A DNA stretch of 64,000 bases, taken from NCBI RefSeq assembly GCF_029227915.1, contig NC_079888.1, positions 5,281,001-5,345,000 of the forward strand, written 5' to 3'. The notes below the pieces were generated by a model. That model did not search any database. It was not told the DNA's origin and saw only the letters and a program-made list of their open reading frames with translations. The stretch comes from Hydractinia symbiolongicarpus. Its lineage: Eukaryota > Cnidaria > Hydrozoa > Anthoathecata > Hydractiniidae. Each line of letters begins with the position of its first letter. Positions within the stretch are counted from its first letter, which is position 1. A program made the translations under genes and the position numbers. This document shows positions 1 to 10,200 of the stretch, piece by piece.

Positions 1-189
1 CAAAAGTGACAAAGTTTTGTCTTTTTACATCACAGTGTGGTTACTTAGACAACTAGCCTACTTAACAAAGCTTTCTTCTTCGAAGTTAATAAAATGAGTT
101 TCTGTCAAATAAAAGCTTAGATGCATATGAACTCAATGGAAACACAGAGTTTAAATTGACCAATGTGACTAATCACTTCTTAGGCCATT

Positions 190-470
190 TTAATATATCT
201 GGGGTTGTTATCTAAGCCTGGCCACCTAGGGTAAAAACTCCATGGTTTAATAGTGTTTGTTAGGGTGAGCAAAACCACTCGCTTGAATATTTGGGATGAA
301 AAGGGCTTCCTCGATATTAAACACATGAGCAAAGAACAACAGAATTAGCCAATTAAAAAAAAAATCGTTTGAGAACCCAGCGTAATTCTCACCTCATCTA
401 CTCCGATTTCCTGATGGAAAGAAAAATTATGCTGGGTCTCTTGTGGCTATTAGACCACTAGAATATAACC
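190..470 (+). repeat. Interspersed repeat, copy A (about 280 bp)
   Basis: This stretch matches the reverse complement of 56285-56560 along most of its length. Shared blocks include the AGGGTGA segment near 270, the CCACTCGCT block near 283, GCAAAGAACAA near 331, and CTACTCCGATTTCC near 400. The two copies have diverged by substitutions and small indels, so this is an old dispersed family, probably a MITE or SINE-like element. The ends carry weakly similar inverted sequence (AAGC.TGGCCAC against GTAAGTAGCCAGG). I see no reading frame in it. Confidence 0.6.
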
Positions 471-1701
471 TGATTGCAATTTTTGTACTTTTTCCTAACA
501 GATATTTTGTATGTGTTAAAACAGATTTTTCTTCCCTTAAGATATTTTTATCTGATGTAACAATACTGTCTATCTTTGACTTTTGCAAATATCTCAGTTG
601 ACAAATTGGGAATCTATATAGTATAGCTGTCCTGCCAGGTAGTTACGCCAACATGTATGTAATAAAGGTTTAAAGCATGGTTTATACAGCAACATTCCTC
701 CATCTAATTACATATTCAAGTGAATCCTTCTATGGACTAATTTTACTGTACATACCATGCAGCTAATTATTCTGCAATGTATAACTACATTGTGTTAAAG
801 GCTAAGAAGCTATCTCCTCAGTTTTCCCTTACTGTTCTATTTGCTCAACAGTCTGCACTCTTCCACACATGCAGTCAACATTTTAGAGGAAGGGTATGTT
901 ATGAACATAAAGTTCACTTAATTGCAACTTGTAGTATATTTGAGGATATAAGAGATGCAGGAATAAGAGATTGAATAGATTAAAATAGCTAGCTAACTAG
1001 GCTAGCCGCTAATTATAATCATTTATTTCATGAAATTTTTGCTGTGATTTCTCATATTTGTAATTTTTTTGTCCTTGAACTCTAGCTAACTGCAATTATA
1101 AAAACAAGGATAATAATACATATATCTTGAATAAATTACTGAGATTCTATTATAAAAAAGAATTGCAATTAGTGAAAATTAAAATAAAATACGAAAATAT
1201 AACCTAAACAAGCTCACGTTTCTAAGAGACATTGGAATATTTACACTTTAGGGTACCATTATTACTTTACCTCCATTTCAAAGAGATCGAAATTCTATTA
1301 AAAATGGTAGCTTAAAAGCGACCGTGTCTGTCAGGCCGTGTAAGAAGTTGTCGACTCTTTATATTTGTCCATTTATCAGATCATGTATGATATCTGTTTT
1401 AAAACACAGATATCATATGTCGCTTTAATAGATTTTAGGGTTAAGGTTCTTTTTTTCCTTTTTTCTACGTATAAATAGCGCTACGCACTATTCATACGTA
1501 GAAATTCATACACTTTATGTCATATTAAAGTGCGTACGAATATACAGTTCCTTTGTCATATTACCCCTGTGCAGAAATCTTCTAATATACAAGATATACA
1601 AGAATTTTCCGCAAAGGGTGGCGACCCGTCAGAAAACAGCACAAAATACAGGTGCTTTTCAGACGAGTTTAGTTTTTTGAAATAATAAATGTTGCTATTA
1701 T
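471..1701. other. Non-coding AT-rich stretch with two hairpins
   Basis: No supported gene. The short reading frame near 777 has no recognisable motif or exon signals. Two hairpins lie close together. At 1386-1417, 12 bp perfect arms (TATGATATCTGT and its complement) flank an 8 base loop. At 1463-1503, 16 bp arms with one mismatch (TTCTACGTATAAATAG) flank a 9 base loop. They may be the fold of a small non-autonomous transposon, but no target duplication was identified. Confidence 0.45.
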
Positions 1702-2026
1702 ATAGATAGATAGATAGATAGATATTTATTTATCAATAGCAGTTATATATATACAATTAAAATTAAAAGAAAATAAATATAAAGAAAAAGAAAATAAATA
1801 TCATAATTAGTCAGGGTAACAAAATGTATATATATAATGTATGTATATAATGCTATTGAAGGGAGACCATACCTAATAGCATAAAGCTAAGGCAAAGGGT
1901 ATGGCCACCCTTGGACAATTACAGTAAACGATACGAGACGCACAAAACAACACACACATAAAAGTGGGTCAAATGATAAACAACCATGAGGGAAACAAAT
2001 GGCCAAGTCTGACAATTCAGGAAGGA

Positions 2027-5000
2027 TTAGTAAGAGGAAACAAAGTACTTTTTCAGATCACTTCTAAGATTAAAATAATCAAGGGAAACAAATTTTCTAG
2101 TCATTAAAGACTGCAATTTATTCCAGGAATTAATGGCATTAAATCTAATTGAGTTTTTACCAAAAGAAATAGTATTAAAGGTAGGGAGATTGATCAAACC
2201 AATTTTCTCTGCCCGAGTGCCTTGAGCATGGGTGAAGTCAACCGCAAATGTATTAAGGATAGAAGCAGGCAATTTTTCATGAAATAGTTTATGTAAAAAT
2301 AGAATATTGTGACATTTGACAATATCAGAGAATTTGAGGAGCTCAAGATTACCATACAGGTGACTGGATGATGCTCTTCGAGATTCAAAAGACATGAGTC
2401 TAATAGCAAAATTTTGCAAAACAGTAATACGATTAACATCAAGACTGTTTGGCTGACCCCAAATTTGATTACAATATTGCAAGTGTGAATGAAAAATGGC
2501 ATAGTAAACTAGAATAAGAACATTTAAAGGCACAAAGTGACGAAGTTTAGCTAAAGCTCCATTGGCCCTCTTGAGCTTGGCAACAGTATCATTGATCTGA
2601 GACTTCCAGCTTAAATCAGAATCTAATAGAACACCAAGATATTTAATACAATTACTAGGTATAAGCCTTTTACCATTGATAAAAAGCCTAAAATCGTAAT
2701 TAAGAGGTTTCCGTGTATGTTTAAAAACAATGTACTCAGTCTTACTAGCATCAAGAGAAATTTTATTGGCATTGAGCCAATGGCAAAGAAGCTTGAGGTC
2801 AAAATTCATTTGTTTGGCCAGTTGTTTCAAAGATTTACTGAAGTTTAAGAGATTGGTGTCATCAGCAAAGTGATGCACCAAAGAAAAATTAATTGAACAA
2901 TGCAGGTCGTTAATATAAATTAAAAATAAAAGAGGTCCTAAAACAGAGCCCTGAGGGACACCATGCCTGATAAGATTACTAGTTGATATATTTCCATTGA
3001 TGGATACAAACTGTTGACGTCCTGTTAAGTAAGACTTAAATAGTGAGAGTGGGGTACCACGAATTCCATAGTGAAAAAGCTTTTTAAGCAAAATTTCATG
3101 ATCAACCGTATCAAAAGCCTTTTGAAGATCAATGAACACTCCACATGCATAATTTCCTTTATCAAGAGCATCCATAATTTTTTGAGAGATGTTCAGAAGT
3201 GTTTGAGAAGTCGAGTAATTTTTCCTAAAGCCAAATTGATGCTTGTAGAGGGCGTTGTTTGCTTCGAGAAAACCATACACTCGTTTGTATATGATTTTTT
3301 CATATATTTTATCAATATTTGAGAGTAAGGATATAGGTCGGTAATTTGTTAATTCTAATTTGGACCCTTTTTTATAAATAGGGATGGTCTTGGCAGTTTT
3401 TAGGTTTGTAGGAAAAATACCAGTTGTGAAAGACAAATTAATAAGTTTTGAAAGTGGTATAGATAATTCAGATTTAACAAGAGTTAAAATATGGGCAGGA
3501 ATACTGAATGGCCCAGAAGATTTACCAGGGTCAAGGGAAGAAATGCAATGCAGAACTTCTAAATCATCAGTTGGTGAAAGAAACATCGAATTAGAAGTAG
3601 AATTTTTTAGAAAAGAGGAGAAAAGTTTTCGAGTGAACGGGATATTCATTCTGATGTTATCTGCAATTGAAGCAAAGTAATCATTAAAAGAATTAGCAAT
3701 TGTCACTGGATCAGTTACAACAGAGTTATTAATGTTCATACAGGTGGGAGAAGCAGAAACAGAAGAACGAACAGAAATAATATTTTTAACCCCTTTCCAA
3801 ATATTGCCAATATTTTTTTGGTTATTGCTAAAATATTTATTGAGGAAATTACTCTTACTCATTCTACATAGAGATACAATTTTGTTGCGGTATTTTTTAA
3901 AACTCTCTAGCAAGGAAGACTTTAAAAGTGGATCTTTCTCTCTTAAAAAGCATTTATGCAGATGGTCTCTTTTGATTATTGAGGTAAGGATACCATTAGT
4001 AATCCAAGGATTGGATTTTTTTTTTCTTTTTTTGTTGCATGTTTTTTTTAGAGGAGCATGATTGACCAATAGACTGTTGATACAATTGTAAAAATTGTTA
4101 AACGATAAGTTGGGATCATCTACATTCAATTGTAGGATATCATCCCAATTTTTATTGTGAAGTTCGGTGAGAAAGTCATTGTGATGAAATTTCTTCCAAT
4201 CATGAACAAATATATCATCAGAGGTGTGCAAAGGATTGATTGCAGACAAGTTTTTTAAGACTAAGAACTGAGGGAAATGGTCAGATATTGAACTTATAAT
4301 ATTACCAGACACAGTGTCCCACTTGGCTGAACTAAAATAAATATTATCAATAATCGTGCTAGAAACTTCAGTAACTCTTGTGGGAAGAATTATATGCGGG
4401 AGTAAGTTAAATTGCGAAGTAATATCGATGTAATCGGACACTTCTTTGACTGTTTCAGACTTTAGAAGGTCAATATTAAAGTCTCCAAGGAGGAAGATAG
4501 ACTTGTTATCTGAAGACGCTTTCTCAAGAAGAGGCAATAAAAAATGATTGTTGAACTCATCAACAGACATCGAGGGATGTCTGTAGATGCATCCAACAAT
4601 CATGTTTCTATCTTTGGCCCGTATAATTTCAATGAATTTAGATTCAAGCTCCTTGCTTTTATATGCAAGAGTATCCAGGTCGGGACGTTCAATAAATTGC
4701 AAGTGATTAGGGATGTACAAAAGAGCACCACCCTTTTCACCTTCAGTAGGTGTGTGCGTGAAGGAATAACCCGATAGATCGCAGTTAATAGGTGGGATTT
4801 TAGTCTGGAATTTGGTCTCAGTGATACCAATAACACTGAAGTCATGCCCAAGTTGACCTAACAGAATCTTTAGTTCATCAATATGTTTAGACAGAGAGGC
4901 GATATTCATATGAAAAAGGGAGAATTTATCAGAATTAACTTGAAGGGCAGAGAATTCAATTGGATCGTAATATTTGCAGTTGACACCACCCATGGTTTCA

Positions 5001-5296
5001 GGATGGGGGACCTCGTTGATTTCAATAGAGTTGAGCTGGGAGAGAAACCTTTTCATTTCCATAGAGGAAAGACTCTTGTCATAAACTAAGGGGGGAGTTG
5101 TTGAGCCAAAGGGGAGAATTTTGTTGATACATTTACAACAGAACCAAAGTTCATCAGAGTTTTGGAGAGATATATAATCATCAGCATTGAGACCATTGCA
5201 TTTAATATGAATCCAGAATTTACAAATATCACACTGAATAGCCTTATGATTTGAATTAACAGACTTTCCACAGACACCACACGGAAAATTTATCAT
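2027..5296 (-). CDS. LINE ORF2: PHD finger, APE endonuclease, reverse transcriptase (1089 aa)
   Basis: This is the retrotransposon polyprotein that nicks target DNA and copies the RNA onto it. It opens with a PHD-type zinc finger (about residues 6-57; CGVCG, CDIC, WIHIKC, CCKC). An apurinic-type endonuclease follows (about 100-350), with ITETK, LGDFNIDL and SDHFP as the usual catalytic signatures. The reverse transcriptase comes next (about 590-860), with NYRPISLLS, IDLQKAFDTVDH, GVPQGSVLGPLLF and the catalytic FADD box near residue 810. A C-terminal thumb-like region follows. There are no internal stops or frameshifts. The first Met lies just before the zinc finger, so the start is plausible. 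PHD fingers are more often found in ORF1 of CR1-like elements; here the finger is fused to the front of ORF2. Confidence 0.93.
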   Translation of the reverse strand: MINFPCGVCGKSVNSNHKAIQCDICKFWIHIKCNGLNADDYISLQNSDELWFCCKCINKILPFGSTTPPLVYDKSLSSMEMKRFLSQLNSIEINEVPHPETMGGVNCKYYDPIEFSALQVNSDKFSLFHMNIASLSKHIDELKILLGQLGHDFSVIGITETKFQTKIPPINCDLSGYSFTHTPTEGEKGGALLYIPNHLQFIERPDLDTLAYKSKELESKFIEIIRAKDRNMIVGCIYRHPSMSVDEFNNHFLLPLLEKASSDNKSIFLLGDFNIDLLKSETVKEVSDYIDITSQFNLLPHIILPTRVTEVSSTIIDNIYFSSAKWDTVSGNIISSISDHFPQFLVLKNLSAINPLHTSDDIFVHDWKKFHHNDFLTELHNKNWDDILQLNVDDPNLSFNNFYNCINSLLVNHAPLKKTCNKKRKKKSNPWITNGILTSIIKRDHLHKCFLREKDPLLKSSLLESFKKYRNKIVSLCRMSKSNFLNKYFSNNQKNIGNIWKGVKNIISVRSSVSASPTCMNINNSVVTDPVTIANSFNDYFASIADNIRMNIPFTRKLFSSFLKNSTSNSMFLSPTDDLEVLHCISSLDPGKSSGPFSIPAHILTLVKSELSIPLSKLINLSFTTGIFPTNLKTAKTIPIYKKGSKLELTNYRPISLLSNIDKIYEKIIYKRVYGFLEANNALYKHQFGFRKNYSTSQTLLNISQKIMDALDKGNYACGVFIDLQKAFDTVDHEILLKKLFHYGIRGTPLSLFKSYLTGRQQFVSINGNISTSNLIRHGVPQGSVLGPLLFLIYINDLHCSINFSLVHHFADDTNLLNFSKSLKQLAKQMNFDLKLLCHWLNANKISLDASKTEYIVFKHTRKPLNYDFRLFINGKRLIPSNCIKYLGVLLDSDLSWKSQINDTVAKLKRANGALAKLRHFVPLNVLILVYYAIFHSHLQYCNQIWGQPNSLDVNRITVLQNFAIRLMSFESRRASSSHLYGNLELLKFSDIVKCHNILFLHKLFHEKLPASILNTFAVDFTHAQGTRAEKIGLINLPTFNTISFGKNSIRFNAINSWNKLQSLMTRKFVSLDYFNLRSDLKKYFVSSY

Positions 5297-5640
5297 TTTT
5301 AAGTGAACACACAGAACATAAAAATATCACACAAAAATTATCAACAAGCCTATAGAAACAAGATAATCACGTATGAGAGCAAACGAAAACAAGCAGGAAA
5401 TGACACAACACACAAAATGACAATGGGATGTGTCAAAAGATGTGTTTAGCGTTTCAAAAGCTAGACAAGATGATAAACTACAGGGGAGTGAAAATTGATT
5501 ATTATGACCGATTCAGCAAGCAAGCGCGCAAAAATAAATAAATAAATAAATTATTAAATCGAGTGAACGAAAAAAAAAAAAAAAAAAAAAAAAAAAAACG
5601 CCTTTTTTTGGCGCGAAAAAGACACGTTTAAAAATTTACC

Positions 5641-6414
5641 TTATTCCAAGGAAACATCGTCATAATAATAATCTAAGTCGCTTACGTGAAAAATTTTAAA
5701 AGGTTCATCTGTTATATTTGGTTTAATAAAAACATTACCCTTCCAAGACCAAGATGATGCAATTCTACCTTCGTGATATAATTGACTGCTCATTCCCAAC
5801 AGGGCTTTATAAGCTGGGCAAAGATTATCTGAAATAACAACTTTACGATGATTTACACTGTCTTTCAACTTTTTACGGTTTTCGAGCGCTTTTTCAGCCT
5901 TTTTCCTGTTGACGAACCTAACTATAGTGCGCTTTGGAAATTTCGAGTCTCTTTCCCTCTTTGACTTTGGTAGGCGATGACAAGCCTCAATTTCGTTACA
6001 ATCACAGGTAACACCGATTTCCTGAAGAATGCTTATTACCTTTGCTTCGAGATTTCGATCAGCGATATCATCTGATATGCCAATGATTTCCAGATTATTT
6101 CTTCTGGAGTATTGGTCCTGGGCGTTAATCTTCATTTCAAGGTTAATTTGAGATTCGTAAATTTCGTCGTTTTCCTTTTCAAGTAATCTAATTCTTTTTT
6201 TCATATTTTTGTTGTCGTCGAGAATTCGTTTAAGAACATTATTTTTGATTTCATCTACGCTGTCTTTTATTTCTTTCAGCCCAACCTTTTCTTTCACTTC
6301 ATCCTGAACTTTTATCAAAAATTGAACCAAATCTGGCTTTGTGAATTTATCAATTTGTGATTTAGATTTTCCCACAATGTCACTTAAGTTGGCAAGTGTA
6401 AAAGACGAAGCCAT
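5641..6414 (-). CDS. LINE ORF1: coiled-coil nucleic-acid-binding protein (257 aa)
   Basis: An intact frame upstream of ORF2 on the same strand. Residues about 45-105 are rich in charged heptads (runs of K/E/L with LLEKENDEI), which predict a coiled coil. The segment around 105-180 (SRRNNLEIIGI, then FPKRTIVRFVNRKKAEKAL) resembles the RNA-recognition-like core of L1-type ORF1 proteins. A short C-terminal domain follows. In this family the protein trimerises, binds the element RNA and acts as a chaperone for priming. The order ORF1-ORF2 and shared strand support one bicistronic element. No Cys-His knuckle is visible. Assignment rests on the pattern of the motif around YSRRNNLEI plus position. 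Confidence 0.82.
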   Translation of the reverse strand: MASSFTLANLSDIVGKSKSQIDKFTKPDLVQFLIKVQDEVKEKVGLKEIKDSVDEIKNNVLKRILDDNKNMKKRIRLLEKENDEIYESQINLEMKINAQDQYSRRNNLEIIGISDDIADRNLEAKVISILQEIGVTCDCNEIEACHRLPKSKRERDSKFPKRTIVRFVNRKKAEKALENRKKLKDSVNHRKVVISDNLCPAYKALLGMSSQLYHEGRIASSWSWKGNVFIKPNITDEPFKIFHVSDLDYYYDDVSLE

Positions 6415-6599
6415 TATATCTTTATTTGAAATTAACTATTTATTTATTTAAGTTTATTATTCTAATCACTCCCCGTTGTAGATAGAGAAGTTTTACATCC
6501 GCTTATAGCTTATGAACACGTCCGTTCGCTACGATGTCTTGCTTGAATGATTACCAGTTGGTAAGGCGAAATCCACTAGGCAAAAGGACAATAAAAAAA

Positions 6600-7160
6600 T
6601 AATGTTGTTTTAGATTTTTTGCTGACGTCAGCAGTGCAGATAGAAAAAAAAATTGGCAAAGTTTAGTTTATTCATTGCCTGTAATGTGTAAAGGTTAAAA
6701 CACTGATCAAAATAATGTATAGGATCATATGTTTTTGACAAATGCCTCTAAGGACATATATGATTATAACATTTTGCTGACATCAACAATGGCCCATCAA
6801 AACCCCCCAATTTTAATTTGTATATCGTATATAAGTTAAAACGCTGAGCAAGAAAATGTATAGGGTCACGTACTTTTGACAAACGATGGCAGAGATGACA
6901 GTTTTTTGATGACGTCACCACCAGGTTTGGTAAAATTACCCAAATTGGTTCTAGGTGGTCGCTAGTTACCTACGCGGTAAAAAAAAATCAACAACGTCAC
7001 CACCCTGTCTCCAAGTTATTTGGCCTCAAAGTGTTAAGTGCACTGTAATGGCTTCATTAATTTAATATAGGATATTGACGTTAAGGTAGTGTTAAAGGAA
7101 CACATCCACTTTGCCTGTTACAGACACGCAGACACACTTAGTGTATTATTATAGAGATAA
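6600..7160. repeat. Imperfect tandem repeats (about 150 bp unit) with TGACGTCA palindromes
   Basis: Two and a half related units run through 6610-6920. Each holds a GCTGACRTCA block, a stretch ending GTTAAAACRCTGA, then AAAATGTATAGG and TTTTGACAAA. Perfect TGACGTCA (CRE-like) octamers occur at 6623-6630 and 6910-6917. The right edge, read on the - strand from about 7158, begins TCTCTATAATAATAC, which resembles Helitron 5' ends; a matching 3' end was not located. The block lies directly upstream of KIN17, so it may contribute promoter sequence, but nothing here proves it. Confidence 0.5.
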
Positions 7161-7289
7161 ATTACAGTAATTGAAAGAACTTTCGGTTGCACTTTTAACC
7201 ACCTTGTAGGGACTGTAAAAAATGATTATTTCTAAAAAAATGCAAATTAAAGATGTTTCTATTTTAAATTTTAGTTTAAATAAGTACAA

Positions 7290-10200
7290 ATGGGTAAAGA
7301 GAAAGGCGGTTTTTTGACTCCAAAAGCAATAGCCAACAGAATAAAAGCTAAAGGTTTACAGAAGCTTCGATGGTATTGTCAGATGTGTCAAAAACAATGC
7401 AGAGACGAGGTTTGACTTTTTTAATTAAAAAAAATGTGGAAAATGTGTGCAAAGTCTTGTCTGGAGGGAGAGTGACATTGCTAAACAAACAACTTGTTCA
7501 TCAAATAAACGGATTTTGCCTAACATTTTTTGTCACCTTGTTATTCTTAACAATTTCCTAAAAGATAAAAAAGTGCGGTTACATTTTTCTAATAAAAACT
7601 TAGGTTATTGGAACATCAAGGCTAGTGTTGAATATTGAATCTAACCCCAGTGCAAGAGTTATAACCACTACGGACAGGCCCATAAACATTGTTGCTATGC
7701 CATGCTTGACTGTGAGAAATATTAGGCGACTCCAATTTAATGAGTTGCTCTTCGGGCAAAGTCAATAGTAGCTTACGGTCCGTCGTTCGGCGAAATAAAA
7801 ATAATTTTATCAAGAATGTATGGTCAGAACAGCAAAAAAAAGATAATAAAAATAACAGCGGAGGAGAGTGTTACGACAACCGTTTTTTTCTATGTATTTT
7901 TGCATCACCACGCAGTTTATCTTTTTTAGTTCCGAAGAAAAAATAATAATAATTTGTCTCACTAAAAATATGTATAACTAGTTCTCAAGGTGAAAAGATA
8001 AAAATACTTGCATTCTCAAAAACTTGCTTTTAAAAGTTTTGCAGCAAGAATTTTTCTTGTGTTGTTTTAAAAGTTATACAGCAAGAATTATTCTTGTGCT
8101 GTTTTGAATGTTGTACAGAATATATACTTGTATTGTTTTGAAAGTTTTACAGCAGGTTATTCTTCTCCTACTTAAAATAAAGAATCAAACAATTTTAGTG
8201 TTCTTTTAATGTTTTTTGCGCAGTTTTATAGGAAAATCTAAATTTAAGTGCAAATTCTTTTTCGGACTATGGTTGTTTAGTTGAGAATATTTAAAGTCTT
8301 TCACAGCGGTAGAATCTTTTTTTTTAAATTCATAACGGAGGAGGGTGTTACAATAAGCGTATTCTATCTTGTTTTAATTATTTTTCCTAAATGGTATCGA
8401 CTGTATTACAGTTTAGCTAGCATAATTTTAAACATATATATTAATTATAACAAAGGAGGGTGTTGCGACAATAATCTGTCTTGTTTTTTGCTTGTATTAT
8501 AACTATTTTAGCAAAAGTATCTAATTTTTGTTATAAATCACATAAAAATTTAAACTAACAAATTTGAACAAAGAATCAACTTCCAGTGTCCTAAGTAAAG
8601 TAACGTTGTTGATTCACCTTGTTGACATACAACCAACAAAAAGTAACATCATTGTCTTCTTTGCGCATTATATCTTCACCAGATGGGATGAAAACTTTTT
8701 TTTTTCTTTTTTTTTCTTTAAAAATTTTTTGCTTGGTATTATTATTTTTTTGTTTTCGTGAAAATTTAGGGTCGGTCGGGCCCGTAAAACAACTGATTAA
8801 ATTGGAGTTGCCTTACATAATGAAAAATAAAATAGAAAGGGGGTTAACAGGTATGGTTGTTTTGGTAAAAAAACAAGTATTGTAGATTTATGGCCGCCTA
8901 AAAAGTTACATTTCATATTTATATTGTCTTATAGACAATTTACTTTGTTTTTATACTTATATAATTTTGAAACAAAGGAACCTAAACTTTTGAGAAATAA
9001 GGAATATACTGAATATGTGTCTGCACCATTACAGATGCCTAAAACACAAGATTATAAGTGACTTAAATTTTGTGATGTTTTCTTAGAATGGTTTCAAATG
9101 CCATTGTATGTCAGAATCTCATCAAAGACAATTATTGTTATTTGCAGAAAACCCAAACAAGTATTTGGACTCTTTTTCACAGTAAGTAACTTTGTGTATG
9201 ACAGAATTTTTTTCCATTTTTTTTAACTATTGATTATAATGATGCTTTTAAAGCTGTTCTTTCTTGTTAATGTATATGTTCAACATTGTATTTTATAGGG
9301 AATTTTATGATGATTTCAAGTATCTTCTTAAACGTAGATTTGGTAAGTGTTGTGCACTCATCATATTACAGTTTTTTCTACATTATATTTCGCAACGTAA
9401 TTATGTCTAAATTTGATATTTACATATCTTTCCTTTTTTTACAGATAAATTTAGAACAGTCTACAGAGTTTATAGGATAAAAAAGTTGTTCATTTCTTTA
9501 TTATGATAACATGTATTTCACCAGTGGGGAAATGGGAAAGAAATGGGAAAAAAATTTGACACCCAGATTATTGATTAAGTCCAAACCAGAAAGCTTATCT
9601 TTTCAGAAAAAGACTTTTACAGGCCTATCAATAAGAGAATAACACCTGAGCAATAAATCGCTCCCCCAAGATTGCAATAATTTTAACTGAGCGAGCAATC
9701 TGAATAAATAGAATAAGTTTATAAATGCTTATTTATCACAAAGTGTTTTTATCTATTTTGTTTTATATTTTGGTTCTTTTTTACTGTAAATAATACGAAA
9801 GAGAACATCGATTTCCATGTGAAATGAATTGATATTGCTCAGACAGTAAATTTTTTTGAATTAAGGGAGCAATTAATGGCTCAGCTAATTTCTCATTTTT
9901 CAGAATTGGACAAGCCTTTGTGTAGCAAGAGCAATTGCTCTCCCTTTAATGATAGCCCTGCTTTTACTTTGATTACCTTTAACTAATTAAAAGTTTTAGA
10001 AACAATAGTTGTTTTTAGAGATTAAATCTATTTTGTTTTTTAGATTAAGCAAAAAAAAACTTTTTTGTAATAAGAAGAGTAACGGGTTAATATTATAGAA
10101 GGGCTTTTTAGACAATGCAAAACCTTATAAAGTATTTTTAATAGTGTGGGCTATATTAATTTATATATTTATATATATTAGGAAAAAGAGGAAAAAGATT

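Larger units (their letters stand above)
1702..6480 (-). mobile_element. Near-complete non-LTR retrotransposon (LINE) with ORF1 and ORF2
   Basis: The element reads leftward. It has an ORF1 at 5641-6414, a spacer of about 340 bp containing an A-rich run (5572-5598 on the + strand), an ORF2 at 2027-5296, a 3' UTR of about 300 bp, and a short (TATC)n tail at 1702-1724. Both reading frames are uninterrupted, which suggests a young and possibly still competent copy. A microsatellite tail instead of poly(A), together with an APE-type endonuclease, fits the jockey/CR1/L2 side of the LINE tree; the exact clade is inference. The 5' boundary is not sharply defined and no target-site duplication was found. 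Confidence 0.85.

Noticed and set aside
777-974. 65-codon frame near the left end
   Set aside because: No homology, no splice signals and AT-rich composition typical of chance frames.
3384-4061. Several 80-110 codon frames on the + strand within the first LINE
   Set aside because: They lie antisense to an intact ORF2 with strong family motifs.
6956-6975. Helitron 3' end for the repeat block upstream of KIN17
   Set aside because: CTAG is present on the - strand but the next base is C and the preceding fold is only three base pairs, so the terminus is not convincing.
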